In this document: positions 48,301 through 61,200 of the stretch, in pieces
Numbering within the stretch: the first letter of the stretch is position 1
Layout: each line of letters begins with the position of its first letter
NCBI RefSeq assembly: GCF_047663525.1
Contig: NC_092606.1
Span: 7,624,501 to 7,688,500 of the forward strand
Length of the DNA stretch: 64,000 nucleotides
Source: Anas platyrhynchos
Taxonomy: Eukaryota; Chordata; Aves; Anseriformes; Anatidae
Reading direction: 5' to 3'
Program-made: the position numbers and the translations under genes
The notes under the pieces: generated by a model
Told to the model about the DNA's origin: nothing
Database searches by the model: none
What the model saw: the letters and a program-made list of their open reading frames with translations, nothing else

Positions 48301-51300
48301 CTTAAAACTAGACTTAAATTACCTGGGGCCAGAATGACTAAATGTGTGGAAGAGGTGGGGAGCATTACTCACCACGTGAATCGGCCTTATCAAGATTGGG
48401 AGGAGGTAAGTTGTGATTCCCCTTCACCGAGGGCGACGGGAGCATCGGGGATTTGGACTCCAGAACAGCAGCTGCCCGGTTTCGTGTCTGAGAAGAAAGG
48501 CGAAGGAGGCAGTAACAAAGCAAGGAAGTAGTTAATGTATTGTGTGCCCCATAGGAAGGAGAGAAAAAGAGGGAAGTGGTAGTGGAGAAAAACGGAGAAG
48601 GAGAAACAATGTCTTCGCTTCTTTTTCCCCTTATAATTCTATGTGACAACATTCACTGTGTAATCATGCTTCCAGGACAATTTGGGTAAAAATGGTTGCA
48701 CATGGAAGACAGAGGACAACAAGTTGCCTTACTAGCAAGTACTACATGGCATTTTTGGTAATGAGCATTTGACCTGAACCTGGAAACGCTTTCAGCGTTG
48801 TTTGCTGGCTGTGCACCTGGACGCTGATGTAGAACAGCAGTGCCAGCTGTCGCTGCGCTCAGGGTGGCAGCCACCCCAACCCCAGCTGGTGGGAGCAGGA
48901 GCGGGTTCCTCGGGGACACCTGCAGCATGCAAGCAACTCGCTTCAAATGCCGTGGAGATGGTCATACAAACGGCTGCGTGGGTTTTTACAGTACCACATC
49001 GAAAGTTATCTACTTGTTAATTAATCTTTGGATAGCTAGAAGTCACGCAAAGGACCCTTGTTTTCTCTAGAAGAGACTTCTTCCCATCTCGCCTTCTCCA
49101 TTTCTTTAGACTTTAATTATTTAAGTGTTGTGTTTCTTTGAGGTCCTTACTGTAGCATGTCATACAGTGCTTAAAGCAAGGAAAATAAAGAATAGGAACA
49201 GGCATTACTGAGACTACAAGTTACAGTGGAAAAGTTAGATACTATTTTCATAGCATAATGCCAGCTGCTCTGCTTGATGTTACGTATTTATAATGTGGTT
49301 AGATGTTTAATGTGCAGTGCTCAGTTGAATGTTTTTGATACTGCAATTGTTGATTTACTGCAATAAAAAGTTATTATAACTGATATGCTGCAGCAGGGCT
49401 TAGTTCAGCATCTTAAATGATACGTGCATTTGATTCCACCACCAAGTTTTAATGAACGTAGCATTAAATTTGTACTGGATTCTTGCTTGCAAATGTTTAG
49501 TTGGTACAGAAGGAATTAGGGATGTCAAATAACCTTCAGCTGTACCATAAGCTATAAGTTGTTGGGCAGATATAACAAGGTCTCTGAAAGCCACAGTGCC
49601 CAAAATACGGAACTGCCTAAAAGTTACTTCTGCAGAATTGCTGGTAATGATATTGGCAAGCAGCAGCGCGTCTCCCGTAGCACAGCTGCAGGATCGCCGT
49701 CTTTCCTTCTCTTTCTGGAGCCTGGCTGTCAGCACTGCGTGTAGTGACGTCCTCAGGAAAGGAGATCTGTGACAATGCAAAGGGTTTTGTTGCCTCTGAA
49801 AATGAGTTCTCTGTCCTTAAATAAAACTAAACGAGTGTATGCTGACCAATAAGCTATAGACGTTTGTCCAGAAGAGGTAAATGAAATGCTTGATGCTTAC
49901 AAATGCAAGTTTGGGAAAGCAAATAATTCTTTTTTTCCTTCTACACCACTCCCACCCCCTTTTATTCTCCCCTTCAGTTTGGTGTGCTGTTGTTCAAGTG
50001 TGTAAAGGAAAGCTTTGCTCCTTGAAGAGAACACCACTTCAATTTCATAAATCGGGAATTATTTCTGTTCAACTCACTTACTAAAAAAAAAACCTACTTT
50101 CGGGTGCCACTTACCAAACAACTGCATTCTTTGGAGTATGTTTTGCAAGTTGTTTGTTTTAATCAAATCTTTAAAGAAAATAAAACTAAGAAAAGCTGTC
50201 TGCAGTCAAAATACATGTACTGGTGGCAGACTTCTAGACTGCAAATTTATGTAGCACTGTAAATGTGGCTCCAGTATGGCATTGTGGTGGATAAAATTTA
50301 GGGCTGTTAGGAAATAAGCATGAAGAAAAAAACGGTTGAGACAGAGGTATGGAAAAAATAAAAAGATATGGCTGCCCAATCATAACAGGAAAAGGAAGAG
50401 GTGGAAAGTGACACGAGTGACTTATGTCTAGCAAATATTTTGGAGGCAAGTAGTTTGTTTCTGATCTGTTTTTCAGATTTCAGCTGTAGGACTGAACTCT
50501 TGATGTCATGTTTGACATCCTAAATATCAAGTGGAAAGCTTTGTGGTATTAATTTTATAAATAGACCTAGTACTCAAAAATAAACTTGGCGATAATCGGC
50601 TTTGTCTGTCTTAATTCAGGAATGGTCACTACATGTTTGCATAACTGGGAACTGTCATAGATAAAATTTAATCCTTTTGGGAGCTGATCTGTGAAGCAGC
50701 GTTTAAGTAACTAGTCACATACAGGATGTGTGCTTGTTCGTGTACTTGCCTTACATTGAAACCTTGCCGTGTGTTGGTTTAAGAGAAAGTTTGGTCTTTT
50801 TTTCACTGTAGTTTCTTGTTACGTGCTCCAATAGTCTCGTAGCCTTCTCGTAAATGGATGACTCCACTCATAAGTGGATTTTGCTGCCCTTCTTTTGAGT
50901 TCTTCCACCTGGTCAAGCCATGTAATAGCGTGCAGTGTGTTTTATAACGTTAAACAGGTAGATGGTGATCCCTGCTCTTCACATGAAGTACCTATACAAC
51001 ATCCGTGTAGTTCATTAGAAACAAAGCTAGTAATGCCATTGGTTTGTCTGGCTGCCATCAGTAGTCCCCGATACCCTAAAAAAAGCCTTATTTGTAGAGT
51101 AATGGTTGGCCACAGTAATTTCTTGTTTCATTTGCTTGCTTCATTTTCAGTTCAGCCCATCAATTTTAAACTCTTATCAGTGCTGTTTTGTGAGTTACCA
51201 AGTGGGTCTGTAGGGTTTTTGTTTGCTTCTTAAAGAGTTAGGGCCCAAATTGGGGAGTTAGGCCTCCCACACTGCCTCTCTTAGGGCATACAGAGTGCTC

Positions 51301-54300
51301 CCTGCCTCCTGGGGGCCGGCATGTAATGGCGGCTCCTGTCATAGAGCTGTTTGCTGTGTGCTTCATTGATGTCCTCAGCCACTGATGGCTGCCTTTCTGT
51401 GTACGGTGCTCCCATTCATGAACAATTCCAAAATGAACAGTTTTTGGTGTTTTGTTTGTTTTTTTGTTTTTTGTTTTTTTTTCTTTTTTTTTCAGCTTTA
51501 ACCAAGCCAGCCTATGATGGCAAATAAAAACTTTTCTTTCTCAGCGCTTTTACAGAACTGAGATGATTTGGGCCTAACTTCAGAGCAAGACTTCAGCTAT
51601 AAATGACATTGATCTAATTGAAAATCTCTGAATGTCCCTTTCCTGCCAGTGACTTCAGTGCTTTTCCAGGCAGGCTTTAATCTGTGTAATGTGTCCTGCG
51701 TCTACCTGCATCTGGCAGTTCGAATTTGGGTTCGTTCTAGAAAGTGGAGCATCTGTTTTGCTGTCGTACAAACCATATCCACTGAAAAGACAATCTTTTT
51801 GTGAAAATATAACCATTTTCACTTAGTAGAAAGAAGGTAGTTGTGATGATGTCTTAAAAATAACCTGCTTTTCTTTTTACACATACGCATTTCTGGGGGT
51901 TGACATATAATATGATTTATTTTCCTCGGGTGCATGCATCTTGTGTTAGTGAAACGTGGATAACGCTGGTGTGGGGAAACTCCTGTCTGTGGAACGTCAG
52001 GATCTGTCCTGAACGTACCTCATATAGGTGGTAAAAACACTTTGAGCCTAGTACGTGAATGAAAGCAATAATGCTAACACAGTTGTGCCGATGTGTGGCC
52101 TGCAGATCTCACCTGTCACCGTTTGCTCTTCCCAGGGCCTACAGCTGGCCTGGCAGCAGACAGCGCGCTGTTGTGCCAGGTTATTCACTTTTTTCTTTTT
52201 ACATGCAACTGGCATGCTGGAGAGAAAGGCCACACTGTAAAAACAAAAGCACTTTAAGTTTCATTTCCATTTCCTGCTTGGTGACCCTGCCACCCCTCTC
52301 TGCTTGGGCGGGAGGGTTTAGGAAGGCCGAATCTCTTGTTTCCTCAGCATAAAGTATCTGCTCTTGTGGTGTCCTCTGCCCTCCATCCTCGGCAGAAGCA
52401 AGTCTCCTCTTCAGAAGAAATGTAATTTGGTTGTTTTGCACAGCCAAAGTTCTCTTTCTGATGGGAGCAGTAGCACAGCCGCTGTTGTGAGGTCTTCAAA
52501 ATGTCGGTCATACAGCGAGCGATGCCTAGGTTCCTTTTTGCTTTTTTTTCAACTTGTGTGTATGGCTCTGGGCACCTGCCCGGCTGTGGCACAATCCAGC
52601 CTCCCCTAGGTGTTAGAGCCTGTCATCGCGTCCCTTCAAGAGCCGAAGCCATGGCACCAGAAGCGCCTCCTCCGAGCCTGGCCTCGCCTGGCTCTGAGGC
52701 GGCGGCGTGGTGGCTGTGGGGGCTCCGCCAGGTGCCTCCCAGCCCTGCCGCCCAGCTGCCTTGGCTTCCAGCATCGATCTCTGGAGCCAGCGGGGAGTGG
52801 AAGCGTAGGCTTACCCTTCTGCAAGAGATCGAAGGCAGCTCTTTAGCCTTGGGAAGTGCTGTCGAGCCTGGGCCTGGCTCCACGCATGCTGTTTCAGTCC
52901 TGGTTTTGATCCAGGCGCTTTCTGAGCTCCTTTGAAGCTTTCCTCTCAGTGAGCTGTCTTTGCTGCAGGTTTCTTTTGCATTCTGGAGAGTTCCCCTGTG
53001 CAGTTTGCCTTGCAGAATCCCAATAAGAGAGGGTGGCCAGGAAAGCTGATGTCTTAATACTGAAAGTTCAATTGAAAAAGCAAAACTAAAAGTACTTTGG
53101 TTCTGTAGCTACACATACCTTTTATCCAGCATGGAGTTGAGCAGATAATTTAAGCACTATGTTTTATAATACCATAGGCCCTCATAAACAGCAATCAGTA
53201 AAACATACCAGTGCTTTTAAAAGATCCTTTTGTTCATGCCTGCAGTTACTCTAAGTCATCTGGTACTAAAAATAAACATAACACACACAGCCTCAATGGC
53301 GTTCACCAGCCAGCATTTTACCACTGTAAGCTGTAGATCTGCTGCCACCACTTTGCAAGTCTAAATGTTTGCTGCTGCTGAAGTTGTGTGGCCACTGTAC
53401 TACGTTTTCTGTACTTGGTTTTAGTGGTATGTGTTTTGGGTGGGCTATGAAAGCGCGTCTGATGGATCAATATTTTGTGTATGTAGTCTGTGCTGTGTAG
53501 GGACTATAACTGAAACAAAGTGATTCAGCTTTTCTACCAGACGGAGTTGGAACATGTCCATAAAATGCTTTTGCAGAACAGATAGAGGATTGCTTAGAGG
53601 AACGCTGTTTGCTCAGTGCATTGCCGCATGGAGGTGGGTTTTGTTTGAGCTCATCTGCCTCTTGTTTCTATTTTGAATTTGAGTTCTGAGGTGTACAGTA
53701 GGAAACCCTCTGGCACCTAAAGCAGGCCTGTGCTTCTTGAGGTGCGAAGTAGTTAATATTGCACATAAAGATCAGTATTATAGGGGTGGCGGTTGTGCTT
53801 CTCACTCTTTATAGTGTCATGTAGCGTTGTGGTGATCATGTTGTAACAGTCTTCAGTGCCTTGTGGACTTAATACTATTCCTTTTGTTTGCCATACCACC
53901 AGGTCATCTGCTAATGCAGTAAATACTGGAAAATGCTGATATATATGTGCTCACTTACGGATTTTTACCTGTTGGAAACAGGAAGCGTTTGATCTGATGA
54001 TCAGTTATTTCTCCATAGATTGTGGTCATCTTCTGGCAGTTTGGTTGAATGTAGTCTGAAAAACGTGCTAGTGGAAGTGCAGAACTGAAGGCAAGAGACA
54101 TCAAGGCATCATGTTTTAGTTTATGATTATTATTTTTTTTTGTCTGTAGTTGTTAGCTCAGCGGCTGTCGTTGAGTTTTCTTCAACCTCAGCCTTTGAGA
54201 ACTTGGTGCTTCGATGCTCGGCCTTCACGGGCTTTTTGTTTGTTTGTTTTTTCCCAATTGCTTCCTTCGGTGTATTTACAGAAGTATGATTTTCTTTGGG

Positions 54301-57300
54301 GGAATTGTTTTCTATAGAATTCCCTGCCACGTGCCCAAATAGCTGTGGAGATACCTACTGCGATTTGACGCTGCAGTCTAAGAGAACTTACCTTCCCTCT
54401 GTGCTTAAAGGACTCTCACTGGTTGTTCTGATGTATTGTGGGGCAACAGTTGAACTAATTAATAAATATACTTCAAAAAGCAAAAGCCTCAAACCTCTAA
54501 GTTGCAGAATGGGATGCCTTAACTGTTAGTGACGTACCTTATCTTCTGTTTTATTTTTAGTTGCTCTTCTACAACGGGTGGCAGAATTGGAAAAGGTCAA
54601 TGCAGAATTTCTGCGCACAAAGCAGCAACTCGAGCAAGAATTTAATCAAAAGAGAGCGAAATTTAAGGAGCTGTACTTGGCTAAGGAAGGTAAGTTCTCT
54701 ATTTTCTGGATTGTTTGAAAGTTTAATTAAACTTTAGCTGTACATAAAGCCTATATGAAGAATAACCTTTGTAATGCCAACTACTGCTTCCCATTTGCAC
54801 ATGCACACCACAAATTTTTTTTTCCTCCGGTTAAGGATAATCCTAGTTAGGATTTAAGAGAATTTTCTTCCAATACTGGGATATTGGCTACATATCCATT
54901 ATGAGATAACACATTGCTTTTGATTTGCCAAAAATGAAAAAGTAAGGTCTTAAACACTTATAGTAAGAATGTAAGAGATGAGCAGGGAGTAAAATTCAGT
55001 TGGTGGCTCTTTAGCTTACAGGAACAAATTTTTGGAATTAATTTAAAAATTTGGCTGCACAGACGGGAGTCAGCCGAGCAACTTGTTGTACATCCAGACA
55101 CATCACCCCTGAATTTAATACTAACTCTAAAGTCAGTGTGCTCATTCTCTCTGAACAGCAGCTGAAGCAGAAAGATGTAGTCTAGATGATGTGCTTTTCA
55201 TGCTTTGTGGCTAGCTTCTTTCATACAGTATTAATTTGTCTTACTTTTCAATCTGAGCTAGAATGTAAGCAAGAAAACATTGTAAAAATTTTAATACTAG
55301 CCAAGGGCATTTATTTCAATAGCACGCTGTAGGAAAATTTGAACCATATGAGCTCAAATATCCAATGAAGACTTGGAGAGTAGTGATAGTTGCTGTTCTG
55401 AGAGCCAAATTGGTTTACTTCTAATTCTGATGATTTTCTGTCCTTAACATATGAAAGCAAACCCAAAAAATAATGCATTAGGACTGCAGCTGCTTGTATT
55501 AGCTTATGAGAGCAGAAATACAACAGGCATAATGAAGATCAGATCATACAGAAGGCCTATTTCTTTGTGTTTCTAGCAGCTGGATGAAAGGAAATTTGAG
55601 ATACAAGATGCTGCTGATGAGATCAGCAGTACTTCTCTCAGTACTTCTCTCTTTTCCAAACAGTCAAAAAATAGAAAATTATGATGGTTAAAAAAAACAA
55701 CTTTCATATATACCAGAGTGAAAGGATACCAGAGAAGAATATACAAGCAATTACTTCTCCCCCTCCACCAAAGCTTTTTCCCCCTCTTTGTACTCTGAGA
55801 CCCTTTCCTAAAAATACATGTGGGACAGTGGCAGGCTATCTTTAACACTGTCATTTAGGAACTAAATAACATAGATGCTATAGGATTTTGTGGTGGTGGT
55901 GGTTGTTGTTGTTTTAATTCAAGGATTAATGTCCTTTTTAGTACTCAATTAGCTTAGAGTTTCATATTCTTTTTCAAGTAGTAAGGTCTTGGGCACCAGG
56001 CTTGATTAATAGAGATAGCTTGTTGGTTTTGTATGCTGGCCAGATGTTTCTGCTAAAAGTTACTGCCGTTGAAATAGGCTACATGGGCATAAAACTATAT
56101 TTTCTGTTAGTAGTTTTAGAATGAATTGTATAATATATAGCACTTAAAGCTTTTGAGGTTTCAGTTAATCTGAAGCAAGAGGATAATATGAAATTAGTTT
56201 AATCTCTGCTTCTGGTTGCAACAATTAGGGAAGTAGTGGACATTCAGTTGAATGCATCTCTTTTTCTAGTGGAAACAGGCACAATAAATAGCAAACTTGG
56301 CTGCTCAGTTTTCATATATGGGCTCCAGGTAGTGTTCACAGAGTGGACAGAACACTTTGTATTCTAGACTAGAAACAAATTTGGACCAAGTTGGTGCCAA
56401 AAATGGGGAAGAACTGTCTTCTCTGTTGGTTTTATCTTTTCCAAATTCATTACCAGAATGAATTAAATAATACTGAACTAATTAAAAGCACAGTTCACCT
56501 TCACAAGGCATGTTCATTCATAGGTTATAGCTACACTGTCTGATTTGTGGCTGCATCAGCAAAAAAAGAGTCACTTTTCAAGTAAAAGTCAAATAAAAGA
56601 CAAGGGCAAATGAATTCAAGAAACAATGTTCCCCAAAGATACCTGCTAACATTTGTTCAGTTGTTATAGGTAGATGCTGTAATATCAGCGCTTCCCTCCC
56701 TGCCCTTGTTAGAGCACTGCTCTTTGTCATAGCAACTGTGGATACTTTTCAGATTGAATTTATTTTTAATCAAGCTAAATGGAAATAATAATACTTTTCA
56801 GAGGACCTGAAAAGACAAAATGCAGTGCTTCAAGCAGCCCAAGATGATCTGGGACAATTGCGGACACAGCTGATGGAAGCTCATGCTGAAATGGAGAACA
56901 TCAAAGCTATAGCCACTGTCTCTGAGAATACAAAGCAGGAAGCTATCGATGAGGTGAAGAGACAGTGGCAAGAAGAAGTGGCCTCACTGCAAGCTGTAAT
57001 GAAAGGTAACAACCTGACAAGCCACTGCCACTGAGATCAGACACCTCCTTGGCATGCATTCTGTGATTTATGTATGCTCTCGTACAGAATATGGAGAGTT
57101 GTTCTTCGTGTCTTGGCAAAACTGAGCTACAGAATGGGCAGATCAAGCATAATTTCTAGGCTTGGCAAAAGGAGCTTGGTTCTTCTTTTCTGGTAATATG
57201 GAGATAAAAGTTAGAAGGATTCATGGCAGTGGGAATTTCCACATGTATACAAAACATTTCTGAGGAACTAGGAATGTGATACTTCATCCTTCATGAAGAT

Positions 57301-58215
57301 AAGTATAATACATGTGATTTGGCAAGACTGAAAACAGCTTTAGGCTGACAGCATGATTCTCTTCTCTCCTGTGTAAACACAGTTCTGCTGTCAGACATTT
57401 GTGTCCCTCCAATATCATCACATGGACTTTTCCCCAGGCTAGTTACTGCATGTGTTGCTGGTTTTCAGCTGTGGGTCTTCGTGTTTTGTTTTTTTTTTGT
57501 GTGTTTTTTTTTCTAGATGCTTCTGAGCTATTCTTTATTATCTTTGCATGTTGCAAAACTGTTCTAATTTCTGAGACAAACTATGTTCAAGGAATAAAAT
57601 ATAGGATGTAAACTGGGGACAGATTGTTGCCATAACTGGCTGTTTTCTTCAAGGTTCACAAACAAGATCATAATATCCTGAGTCTACAGTCTATAGTTGC
57701 ATTTTAGAGTGAGGAAGTAGGATTTCAGTAGTTTGTCTGGATAATGTGCTGAAATGTGCAAAACATATTGCTAAATAGGATGTTAGATAGGTATGCTGTT
57801 TTGAAATTAGGGACTGTACAGTTTGGAGGGCTGGTTTGTTTGTATTCTAGCAATGGCCCAAACTGAAATGTAGTTTCTTAGTATCTTTTGCTTTTCTGGG
57901 GTAAGAGTCAAAGGGAAGAGAGGGGAAGGAAGACTTAACTGTTGTCCTACTTTTGGTCAACTATGATAAATCATTGGCTGGCTGGAGATGAAGTTCATAA
58001 AGCTCTGTTGTGTATCTTGCATTGAAAGTAAGTTTTGGAAATGCTGTTTTATAGAGACTGTTCGTGACTATGAGCTCCAGTATCATCACAGGTTGGAGCA
58101 GGAACGAGCTCAGTGGAATCAGTATCGAGAAAATGTGGAACGGGAAATAGCAGAGTTAAGAAGGCGTCTGTCTGAAGGTCAAGAGGAGGAAAATCTAGAA
58201 AATGAAATGAAAAAG
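36297..58215 (+). CDS. RABEP1: Rabaptin-5 (Rab GTPase-binding effector protein 1), N-terminal 176 codons
   Basis: Coding exons 36297-36330, 54561-54689, 56802-57005 and 58055-58215 join to 528 nt without a frame break, all with GT-AG introns. The product starts MAQPGPSPPTD and continues with VAELEKVNAEFLR, QEFNQKRAKFKELYLAKEE, LQAAQDDLGQLRTQL, NTKQEAIDEVKRQW and RLSEGQEEENLENEMKK. I recognise these as rabaptin-5 from my memory of the family; the start differs from RABEP2. The region is almost wholly alpha-helical coiled coil, rich in E, Q and K. Family knowledge: rabaptin-5 (about 860 aa) works on early endosomes with the exchange factor Rabex-5. It binds Rab4 through its N-terminal part and Rab5 near the C-terminus, favouring endosome fusion and recycling. 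This window covers most of the Rab4-binding segment. The ATG has a strong context (GGAGCCATGG). Codon 177 onward is beyond the window. Confidence 0.97.
36878..36894. repeat. Poly(T) tract
   Basis: 17 T residues just downstream of the CpG island; not followed by a recognisable repeat body. Confidence 0.85.
38784..38811. repeat. AAAT tetranucleotide repeat
   Basis: AAAT/AATA units, partly interrupted. Contains several overlapping AATAAA hexamers, which here reflect the repeat and do not mark a gene end. Confidence 0.85.
45766..45797. repeat. Perfect 13-bp hairpin in RABEP1 intron 1
   Basis: CCTCACACGGGAC (45766-45778) and GTCCCGTGTGAGG (45785-45797) are exact reverse complements around a 6-nt loop (CCAAGA). 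The stem is GC-rich with one CpG in each arm. Pairing does not extend usefully beyond the 13 bp, so it is too short for a standard microRNA precursor. Confidence 0.9.
47510..47605 (-). repeat. Possible MIR-like SINE fragment
   Basis: The + strand has 'gaagcacagagagatcaagg' followed by 'aataactcagttctctc', which recalls the reverse complement of the MIR core (gaggcacagagaggttaag ... gaactcaggtctcc). Short and weak. Confidence 0.3.
51441..51495. repeat. T-rich tract with G interruptions
   Basis: A run of T with scattered G/C, ending TTTTTTTTTTCAG. It looks like a polypyrimidine tract plus AG, but no plausible exon with a donor follows. Confidence 0.75.
54561..54689 (+). CDS. RABEP1: RABEP1 coding exon 2
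   Basis: Acceptor ttatttttag, donor gtaagt, 129 nt, residues 12-55 (both end codons split). Start of the long coiled coil, with VAELEKVNAEFLR and QEFNQKRAKFKEL. Confidence 0.96.
54690..56801 (+). other. RABEP1: RABEP1 intron 2, 2.1 kb
   Basis: Non-coding, AT-rich. Contains a 12-bp exact tandem duplication (CAGTACTTCTCT twice, about 55627-55650). Nothing else recognised. Confidence 0.85.
56802..57005 (+). CDS. RABEP1: RABEP1 coding exon 3
   Basis: Acceptor acttttcag, donor gtaaca, 204 nt, residues 55-123. Coiled coil containing LQAAQDDLGQLRTQL and ATVSENTKQEAIDEVKRQW. Read-through past the donor meets TGA at 57032-57034, so intron retention would truncate the protein. Confidence 0.96.
57006..58054 (+). 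other. RABEP1: RABEP1 intron 3, 1.05 kb
   Basis: Non-coding. T-rich stretch around 57486-57513. Nothing else recognised. Confidence 0.85.
58055..58215 (+). CDS. RABEP1: RABEP1 coding exon 4
   Basis: Acceptor gttttatag, donor gtatgt, 161 nt, residues 123-176, ending in phase 0. Coiled coil with ETVRDYELQYHHRLEQERAQW and SEGQEEENLENEMKK. The next expected exon (family sequence AQEDAEKLRS) was not found in 58216-64000. Confidence 0.96.
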
Positions 58216-61200
58216 GTATGTTGAGATCTAGCTCTTCAGTTACAGTTTCAAGATGTATTTGTGTTATGTGTGGGTTCATTCCTACACCCTGCTGTAATTC
58301 CCCATAAGTACACACAGCCCAGTTCTGCCAACTTTCAGCTCTTTGTTCATGGAAGTCGTCATGATCTTGCTTTTGAATCCACAGAGGTGTTGTATCTGAT
58401 GATATATATTCAGTAAGATGGTTCAACTTGAGAAGATGGTAAGGTTTGGTTTTCAGTTGGTAAAAGCAAGAGGCCTTGTAAAGTCTTTTGTTGTTCTGTC
58501 AATTGAACTCAAGTAAAGCCTCCCTTAGATTTTTCTGGAGTGACTGCAGATTTGTAAAGCTTCCTTTACTTCCTGCACCTTTGTTTTTTCTCTCATATCT
58601 CATTACTACTGAGGTTTTTAATGGGCACTATTTCTAAAATGTCTTTGGCCTTTGTTATGAGGTTAGCCATCTTTGTGCAACACCATTCTGCTGTTTTCCT
58701 AGAAAATACTGAACCTTGATGCCATAAAACAATAGGCTTTTGTCCTGGTTTCAGTTAGGACAGAGCTAATTTTCCTCCTAGTAGATGGTGAAAGGTAATT
58801 GCCCTGGAGTTTGGAAAGGTTTTGTTGTTGTTCAAAGATCTGTGACTTTGAACATTTCCTGGAAATAAGTTGAGGTGCCTTGGAGTATGTTTGGATTTTC
58901 TTGTTGCATTTGAAAATTTAGTCTATATGCTCTCCTTCAGGTGGGAAGGAGAATGAACTGGTCCTGATAGATAGGTTTTGAATCTTTGTACACATCGTAT
59001 TATTAACAACTCGTGTTTAAGTGAACCTGTCTTCTCAGCATGCTTACTGTAGTCTTTAAGGTATTCTAGGATCTTAAAATGTAATAAATAGTCCTGTGTT
59101 GGATGAAGAATAGTCTAACATCTGATAATGTGCAACGTCACTGCATTTCCATGTTTCTGCTTGCTGTCAGGAGAAGTGGAGTATTGAATATCACAAACAT
59201 GCTAAATATGTTACCTAGTCCTACTGTATAGTAACAAGCAATCAGTATTACTGTTTCAAAATGGAATTTCCTTTCTAAAAACTATAAAAGAGATTCTCAA
59301 ATATTGCTAGTTTTTGTTGAATGTTTGCTATTCAGTAACACTGTTCTTCATGTAGTCCTTGATTTATAAAGGTGGAAGTCTGAGTAAAGCCCATTTGACA
59401 GTGTTATATTTGCAGAACTACTGCTTCTGGATTTAAGACATCACCTTGTTTAGAGAAGGTTTTAGCCCTAATAGGGGAAAAAAGATTTTGATTTAACGCT
59501 GGAGGAATTTGATCAGTGTGGTGGGTCCCTTACCAACAAACCCAGAAAATGCAGAGCTCATAGTGTAAAAGTCCTATCAGTGCATTACCAACAAACTGCC
59601 AGTAACAACTTTCAGAAAATAATCTCTCCACTGAAAGTCTTCTGGTAACTAAAACCTCAGCAATTTCTCTTTTTTTTTTTTTTCCTAGCTGGCGTGGTGA
59701 TCATATAACAGTTAGAGCTGCAAGTTGCTCAGGTGGCAGCTCACTGAGGCTCAGTAGCTTTGCTGTGAGCCAGTTAGCACTGAAAAGTTTGGGACAGCAG
59801 ATAAATAATGATTTCAGCGGCACTTCTTCAAAGGTGGTATCAATGTTTCCTGTGATCCTGAAGGAAAAGGTGATTGGCTTATTAATCTGTGATTAATATG
59901 AGCTTGGAAAGGTTTATAAGCCTGTAGAGGAACATACACTTTATGTAATAAGAGGGGGAGGGGGAAAGCTGGTCTTCAGAGTGCAGCTTGAAATAATTGC
60001 TTAAACTGCTTTGCATGGGGCTTTTTAATCTTCTTTCTCATTAAACCCGTGAGGTTTTTCCTCAAGGAGACTAAGAATTAGATCAAAATCAGGAAAAGGA
60101 CGTTCAATTTCACCTAATAACAAACAAGCAAATCCCAAGCCCCCCAAAAGCTGTGTTTGACTAGCAAAATAATGAATATTCATGCCACAGCAGTCAGTGA
60201 GGAAGGATGAATTTTCTCGATCGTTTGGGTGTACTGTTTGAATACTTGGAATCAATTCCTCATGCAAAATGGTATTGCCATCCAACGGGGAGGTATTTAT
60301 CCTTTGTCCTTATAAGGATGAGGGATTATAAAGATGGATTTATTTTATGCTAAGGCATGAATTTATAAAGAGTTTCTTTAATAATTTCATCTTCAGCTCC
60401 AAGGAATCTCCAAACATCACAAAAATTTTAAAAATGTTGCTTTGTGTTGTAAATAGGCCCTATACCAGCATATAAAATACAACAGCTCTTAAAACCAGGA
60501 GAAAACAACACCATTGTCTAGCATTGACAATGTGAGGTGAGAAGAATGGACATTGCAGAGACAAGGTCACAAGTGTTGTGTTTCAGTCCAGGACATCAGC
60601 CTTGTTGGCTCTCTTGACTTGGTAATATCTCAGTTCAGCTGTGTTTACTTCAGTTATAAAATCCATTTTAAACAACAGAGAACCTATGAAATTCAATATT
60701 GCACCCACATACTTGATAAAGGTTATGCTTGTTGTCTGCATGATTTTCGCCTTAAGGAGATAAAGGGTAGATAACAAATGTTGCTCCAAATCCTGAAATC
60801 ATCTCTTTGAATTTAACGCCTATTTATTCGGACGAATGTACAGATCTGATCTGTGTGCTATCAGGCTTGCAATGTGCTTGGTTTTCGTCACGGTTTGGGA
60901 GCGCTCAGGTCAGGTGGGTAATGTTTTGATAAAAGTCTAATTTGAGCTGTATTTACTAGGTTGTGACTGCCTTGCAGGCAGTCTCCAAGTCTTGTCTGCA
61001 AACCTGGAGTTTGGCATTCTTGAGCGTCTCCTTGTCAGAAAGAGCGTGTCTGGTGGAGCACAGGCTGTTGTCTGGAAGCAGCTGTTCTGCTTCTCCATGT
61101 AAATATATTTCAAGCTGCAAATTGCCGAATGTCTGGAGGAAACCTAGGTATTTTGTGATTTTTATGATAAAGCAACAGTTTCTAGGAAATCTCTGCTGAA

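Larger units (their letters stand above)
36331..54560 (+). other. RABEP1: RABEP1 intron 1, 18.2 kb
   Basis: Runs from donor gtaaaa to acceptor ttatttttag. I found no nested gene. Open frames inside it, such as 39193-39519, 44499-44918, 45714-46139 and 52501-52935 on the + strand, match nothing I know. It has two locally GC-rich patches (about 44.57-45.06 and 52.56-52.90 kb), simple repeats and a perfect hairpin at 45.77 kb, but strikingly few recognisable transposons. Confidence 0.75.
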
